From positions 1-8,408 of the forward strand of contig DGWK01000031.1 of NCBI GenBank assembly GCA_002395235.1: a stretch of DNA of 8,408 nt, written 5' to 3'. Numbering within the stretch: the stretch's first letter is position 1; every line of letters starts with the position of its first letter. Of the stretch, positions 5,501 through 8,408 are shown piece by piece. The translations under genes were made by a program, and so were the position numbers. The stretch is from Lachnospiraceae bacterium UBA4260 (GTDB lineage Bacteria; Bacillota; Clostridia; Lachnospirales; Lachnospiraceae). The notes below the pieces were generated by a model that worked only from the letters and a program-made list of their open reading frames with translations, searched no databases and had not been told where the DNA came from.

Positions 5501-8408
5501 CGTTTCCCACAGCCACATCAAAGAAGCTGTCCGGCATCTGCACCTTTTCAAAGCCGTTGACCGCGATCTGGCTGTTCTGGTAGAGCTGCTGTGCGATACG
5601 CCCGGAAATACTGTCGATCTCCACGCCATAGGTGCGGCTACCTGCCATGCCCTCCGGCAGCATCCCGATGAAGTTTCCGACGCCACAGGCAGGCTCCAAA
5701 ATATTGCCGCCCTGAAAGCCCATTTGGGCGAGGGCGTCATACATAGCCCCAATGATGACCGGGGAGGTGTAAAAGGCGGTAAGGGAGCTGGCCCTTGCCG
5801 CGGCGTATTCCTCATCATCAAGCAGACTTTTCAGCTCCAGATATTTGCCGTGGCGCTCGTCAAAGCAGTCGGACAGCCCGCCCCAGCCCACGTAGCGGGA
5901 GAGGATTTCCTGTTCCTCCGGCGTGGCCAGACGTTCTTCGGCTTCGATCTGCTTTAGGGTGCGTATAGCTGCGACGTTGGCAGCGTACTTTTCGCTCCTG
6001 GTACCATAGCCCAGCTCCGGGTCGGTGATACGGAAGTTGTGTCTTTCTTCGGCTGCTATCTCCGGGTGCAGCACAGTAAACGCCACACGTTCCCGGCGCG
6101 GCTTCAGCGGAGCGAGAGGGGCGGGCTGTTCCTGCTGTAAAGGCCGATCAAGCTGCTGGCGTAGCGTTTCAACGACCTGTGCAATCTCCGGATTCTCCCA
6201 TCCTTCAACATTCCGGTAATCCTCGACCAATGTATCGACGCCATCTCTGCACTGGAGGAAATCCAGGCTGCCGGGCATAGCCATGGTGTTTTGGATACCG
6301 AGGGCTTTCTGCCTGTCTGTTGGCAATGCGGAATAGGCAACATACGCTTCTTCAAGCGAGGAGTACGTCTGTACCTCCAGCTGCCCGGCCACATTCAGAT
6401 CAGGGATTACGTAGAAATGATGGATAAAGGGTTCTGTCTGCTCCGTTTCATTGCGTCCCTGCTGTGCCTCCATGAAGATATCTTCCGCATCCGCGATCAT
6501 AGTGTCAAAACTCAGACCCGCAAGATAGCCATTCAGCTCCGCAAGGCTCTGACACTCGTTGATATAGACCGCTTCTCCGTCCACGGTATAGACAAGGCGG
6601 AAATTCACAAGGTCCGCGTAAACCTCAATCGGATGTTCACCATCGCCGGTGCTGGAATAAGCCAGATCTACGCGGGAAAGATCGTCAAAATCCGCGTCGC
6701 TCTCAAAGGTCTCCTGACAGTAGTCGTTGATCAGCCAGATGGCCTTCTCCAAATCGGTCTGTTCTTTTATTTCCGGCTGAATTTTCTGTGTCTGCGACGG
6801 TGCCGGGATCGGCTGCCGCTTTTCCCCGAACAGGGAATAGGTTCCCTCACGGTAGGAGACGAAAGCAGATAAAGCGTCCTGACGATCCTGATAGTACCGG
6901 TTCTCCGGATTTGTCCCATCCGCTGCGGACACCAGCATCTGATAGATCGCTTCTACCTTTACCGGGTCGGTGAGCTGCTCCTGGATTTCCCGGACAGCCT
7001 CCCAATAATCGCTGATCGGATTTCCGCTGAACGGACGGGGATGCTCCTCCGGAAGATCATAAAAAGCACGAAGGATAACGGTAGAAAGTTCCCGCCGTTC
7101 ATAATCCGGCATGGCAGCCCGGTCTTCCTCGGACAGAAAGCCGCCATCCTCAATCAGTGCCGCGATACGCCGCGCGGTTTTATTCCAGCTCCAGTCCAGT
7201 TTGGCGTATGGGGATGTAATGCTTCCGTGACTGAAGGACAGACCCTTGCTGCCATAACTGATACCGTCATTGCCGCCGTAGTACCCGCTGTCTCCGTGGT
7301 AGTTTGCCAGATATTTTGCCCGTTCATTTGTGTCCGGATGCTCCAGATAAAAGGCATAGACGCCGAGCCTGTAATGGGAGTTGCCGCCCCGTAGGAGTTT
7401 GTCGATCTCATCCATGGAGATAAAGAAACGCCGCTGGGGATCGTAATCCTCGGCGGCGGTAAAGCGGACCGGCTCACGCTGCAGATCGGTCAGCCGTTCC
7501 AGTATTCGTTTCGGGCGGTGGAAGTGGAAACGCAGGAGTTCCCGGTTTTCCTCGTAAGCGGAGATAAAGTCCCGCACTTCCTCTACAAGCCCCTGCAAGG
7601 TCTCCGGCTGTTTCAGCAGTTCCCTGATCTGTGCCGTCTGCTCAGGGAAACCGCCGCCTGACGCATAGATGCGGCTGATCTCCGGCAACAGGTTTTGCGC
7701 CCGCGCTTCCTCGGAAAAATCCTGCCGGAGATACCAGAGACTGTTCGCTGTTTCCTGATACTCAAAATCCTCCACCCGGTCAAGCTCCGCCTGTGGCATA
7801 TACCGTCCGGCGTCCAGCAGCTCCCGGATGCGTTTTGCCGCGTCCTCCCAGGAGATCAGCATGGAAGCGTTTCCCTGCACGCTGTCCCCGGAGGAAAGAC
7901 GGATGCCATCACCGTTGTACCAGATGGCGTACTGACGGCCATTCAGATAGAAACCCGCGCCATTTTCGCCGTAATGCTCCATCAGGAAGCTGGCGTTATC
8001 TGCAAGGGAATTGTCTTTCATGAAGTACGCGCAGACGATCAGGCGGCTGTTGCGGTCATTGGCACCGATACAGAGTGCCTCGTCGATCACCTGCTGTGGA
8101 TAGCGGAGGCCATAGGACACGGACTGCGCCGGTGCCATCTGCTCCGGCTCGGTAAAGTCTGTGAAATCAAAAAGGGACAGCTGCTGAGCCTCCTGCGTTT
8201 TCAGCTCCTTGCTGTCCCTGTTTATGCTGTACTCGCCCTTGTCGATGATCTGCGCGGTCAGCTCCGCTATGATCTGCCATGAAAAGACGCTCTCACTGGT
8301 GCGGGAGAGGTAGGAACCCTCCCACAAAAGAAGTCCGTCCTCCTGCGCATGGTAGCCTACACGCTTGCGGGATGCGCCCACAAGCAGCTCCGTGAAGCGG
8401 TCCGGGTA
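2532..8408 (-). CDS. ICE-type N6-adenine methyltransferase/SNF2 helicase polyvalent protein, incomplete at both ends
   Basis: About 1958 codons are open without a frameshift. The frame enters from beyond the window (YPDRFTELLV precedes the GTG at 8381), so the true start is not visible. Numbering from 8381: residues 67-71 are QLSLF, a sliding-clamp-binding pentapeptide. Residues 98-221 and 324-443 are two divergent copies of one module. About 542-722 resemble the small accessory (LPD-like) domains of large polyvalent proteins. Residues 870-1080 are an N6-adenine methyltransferase with motif I EPACGVGNF (896-904) and catalytic NVPF (960-963). About 1560-1949 are the first RecA lobe of an SNF2-type helicase: Walker A HEVGAGKT with Lys1588, DESH 1746-1749, ATGTPISNS 1796-1804, and a charged coiled-coil insertion near 1680-1732. 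The second lobe is missing: after NDGR the frame runs 13 unrelated residues in the antisense of GntR to a stop. Relatives are carried by conjugative elements of Clostridia and are usually longer. The role is probably to protect or process element DNA. As truncated, helicase activity is unlikely, but methylation could persist. Confidence 0.85.
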   Translation of the reverse strand, partial: YPDRFTELLVGASRKRVGYHAQEDGLLLWEGSYLSRTSESVFSWQIIAELTAQIIDKGEYSINRDSKELKTQEAQQLSLFDFTDFTEPEQMAPAQSVSYGLRYPQQVIDEALCIGANDRNSRLIVCAYFMKDNSLADNASFLMEHYGENGAGFYLNGRQYAIWYNGDGIRLSSGDSVQGNASMLISWEDAAKRIRELLDAGRYMPQAELDRVEDFEYQETANSLWYLRQDFSEEARAQNLLPEISRIYASGGGFPEQTAQIRELLKQPETLQGLVEEVRDFISAYEENRELLRFHFHRPKRILERLTDLQREPVRFTAAEDYDPQRRFFISMDEIDKLLRGGNSHYRLGVYAFYLEHPDTNERAKYLANYHGDSGYYGGNDGISYGSKGLSFSHGSITSPYAKLDWSWNKTARRIAALIEDGGFLSEEDRAAMPDYERRELSTVILRAFYDLPEEHPRPFSGNPISDYWEAVREIQEQLTDPVKVEAIYQMLVSAADGTNPENRYYQDRQDALSAFVSYREGTYSLFGEKRQPIPAPSQTQKIQPEIKEQTDLEKAIWLINDYCQETFESDADFDDLSRVDLAYSSTGDGEHPIEVYADLVNFRLVYTVDGEAVYINECQSLAELNGYLAGLSFDTMIADAEDIFMEAQQGRNETEQTEPFIHHFYVIPDLNVAGQLEVQTYSSLEEAYVAYSALPTDRQKALGIQNTMAMPGSLDFLQCRDGVDTLVEDYRNVEGWENPEIAQVVETLRQQLDRPLQQEQPAPLAPLKPRRERVAFTVLHPEIAAEERHNFRITDPELGYGTRSEKYAANVAAIRTLKQIEAEERLATPEEQEILSRYVGWGGLSDCFDERHGKYLELKSLLDDEEYAAARASSLTAFYTSPVIIGAMYDALAQMGFQGGNILEPACGVGNFIGMLPEGMAGSRTYGVEIDSISGRIAQQLYQNSQIAVNGFEKVQMPDSFFDVAVGNVPFGDFKVLDKKYDKHHWLIHDYFFGKTLDKVRPGGIVAFITSKGTMDKENSAVRKYLAQRADLIGAIRLPNNAFKQNAGTEVTSDILFLQKRDRMTDIEPDWVHLDTDENGIRMNAYFVQHPEMVLGNMVMETGRFGEESACKAYEDGDLAEQLRDAISNLHAEITAYEMEDLEEDEEDRSIPADPTVRNFSFCLTEGELYFRENSRMYPVSVSVTAENRIRGMIAIRDCVRRLIELQTEDYPEADIQAEQGELNRLYDDYTAKYGRITSRGNSLAFGEDASYCLLCSLEVLDEESNFERKADMFTKRTIRPHVPVTTVDTASEALAVSISEKARVDMVYMAELSGKTEAELETELSGVIFRDIQCAEEKAAIPRAFVDLERFSFVTADEYLSGNVRRKLRMVKALAEARPDLSEQIQENITALEAVQPADLTAGEIGVRIGVNWIPTEIYEQFMYELFGTGYYGRDRIHVLHSKATGEWNITNKNADSSNVKSFTTYGTKRVNAYHILEQTLNQKDVRVFDYIYDDDGNKKPVLNKKETAIAQDRQELIKAQFAEWIWKDIDRREQLCRIYNETFNSIRPREYDGQHIRFSGMNPEIELRKHQVDAIAHIMYGGNTLLAHEVGAGKTYEMVAAAMESKRLGLCTKSLIVVPNHITEQWSGEWLQLYPSANILVATKKDFETKNRKKFCARIATGDYDAVIIGHSQFEKIPMSAERQEIIIQRQIDEIMDGIDEAKRAKAERYTVKQLERTKKSLENKMARLNDQSRKDSLVTFEELGVDRVFIDESHYFKNLFLATKMRNVGGIAQTEAQKSSDLFMKCQYLDEITNGRGVVFATGTPISNSMVELYTIQRYLQYHTLEEMDMLHFDDWAAAFGETITAIELSPEGSGYRAKTRFAKFYNLPELMSTFKLVADIQTADMLKLPVPKANFHTEVIKPSEIQQEMIKGLAERAEKIRAGGVDPKVDNMLRITNDGRNPGSGGIFSPQNP
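2574..2582. other. Breakpoint joining GntR and helicase fragments tail to tail
   Basis: The nine bases CCGCCCGTC encode conserved residues PPV of GntR on the plus strand and conserved residues DGR of the helicase on the minus strand, with codon boundaries aligned. To the left, ATT (Ile) fits GntR, while the helicase frame gives Asn where I expect Lys. To the right, AAC (Asn of NDGR) fits the helicase, while GntR gives Val where Arg is expected. The breakpoint therefore lies within this shared nonamer. Confidence 0.7.
7053..8090 (-). repeat. Protein-level duplication in the N-terminal part of the methylase/helicase
   Basis: Residues 98-221 (8090-7719) and 324-443 (7412-7053) align along their length. 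Both run I-D-x-x-L-x-x-G at the start, then V-x-A-(Y/F) with a central Y-(G/H)-x-(N/D)-(G/S)-(A/G), then GI-(R)-LS-x-G-x-S. A Trp-containing motif follows (SWEDAAKRIRELLDAG against SWNKTARRIAALIEDG), and each ends with an acidic helix before a short Leu/Tyr segment. The identity is in scattered key positions, so the duplication is old and not visible as a DNA repeat. Confidence 0.65.

Noticed and set aside
3636..5957. Long plus-strand frames of 329 and 314 codons opposite the helicase gene
   Set aside because: They mirror the GC-rich codon pattern of the conserved methylase/helicase frame, so they are shadows and not genes.

Overview
The window looks like DNA from a GC-rich gut-type member of the Bacillota (class Clostridia, probably Oscillospiraceae or Lachnospiraceae). 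The reasons are strong AGGAGG-type ribosome binding sites, a YtrA-like GntR regulator start, a Bacillota-style lipoprotein, and a very large methylase/helicase protein of the kind carried by integrative conjugative elements (ICEs) in these bacteria. The lineage is inferred from protein style; there is no rRNA or tRNA here to confirm it.

Layout. Positions 1-2106 hold three genes, all on the minus strand. In order of transcription they are an uncharacterised lipoprotein (2106-838), a 161-residue four-helix membrane protein starting 16 bases later (821-336), and the start of a small uncharacterised protein (232 to the window edge). Positions 2107-2471 are an AT-rich intergenic region. It contains a consensus -10 box and a 10-bp inverted repeat in front of the lipoprotein gene, and a nested palindrome in front of a divergent plus-strand gene. 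That gene, 2472-2582, is only the first 37 codons of a GntR/YtrA-type repressor. From about 2583 to the end of the window, one uninterrupted minus-strand frame of about 1958 codons encodes a polyvalent protein: a duplicated N-terminal module, accessory domains, an N6-adenine methyltransferase and the first half of an SNF2-type helicase. Its N-terminus lies beyond base 8408.

The main anomaly is at 2574-2582. The GntR gene stops matching its family after residue 37. On the opposite strand the helicase stops matching its family after the residues NDGR, before its second RecA lobe. The same nine bases encode conserved residues of both genes, PPV forward and DGR in reverse. Two unrelated genes have therefore been joined tail to tail through a short shared sequence. 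This is either a real microhomology-mediated rearrangement or a chimeric molecule or contig. The ICE fragment and the lipoprotein locus should not be assumed to be neighbours in an intact genome until the junction is checked.

How the parts work: the left genes look like a small cell-envelope operon transcribed divergently from a GntR regulator that may once have controlled it or a downstream ABC transporter. The right part is an ICE maintenance or anti-restriction type protein that probably modifies and remodels element DNA. It carries an exact sliding-clamp-binding pentapeptide near its N-terminus. As seen here, both the regulator and the helicase are truncated and probably not functional as regulator and translocase.
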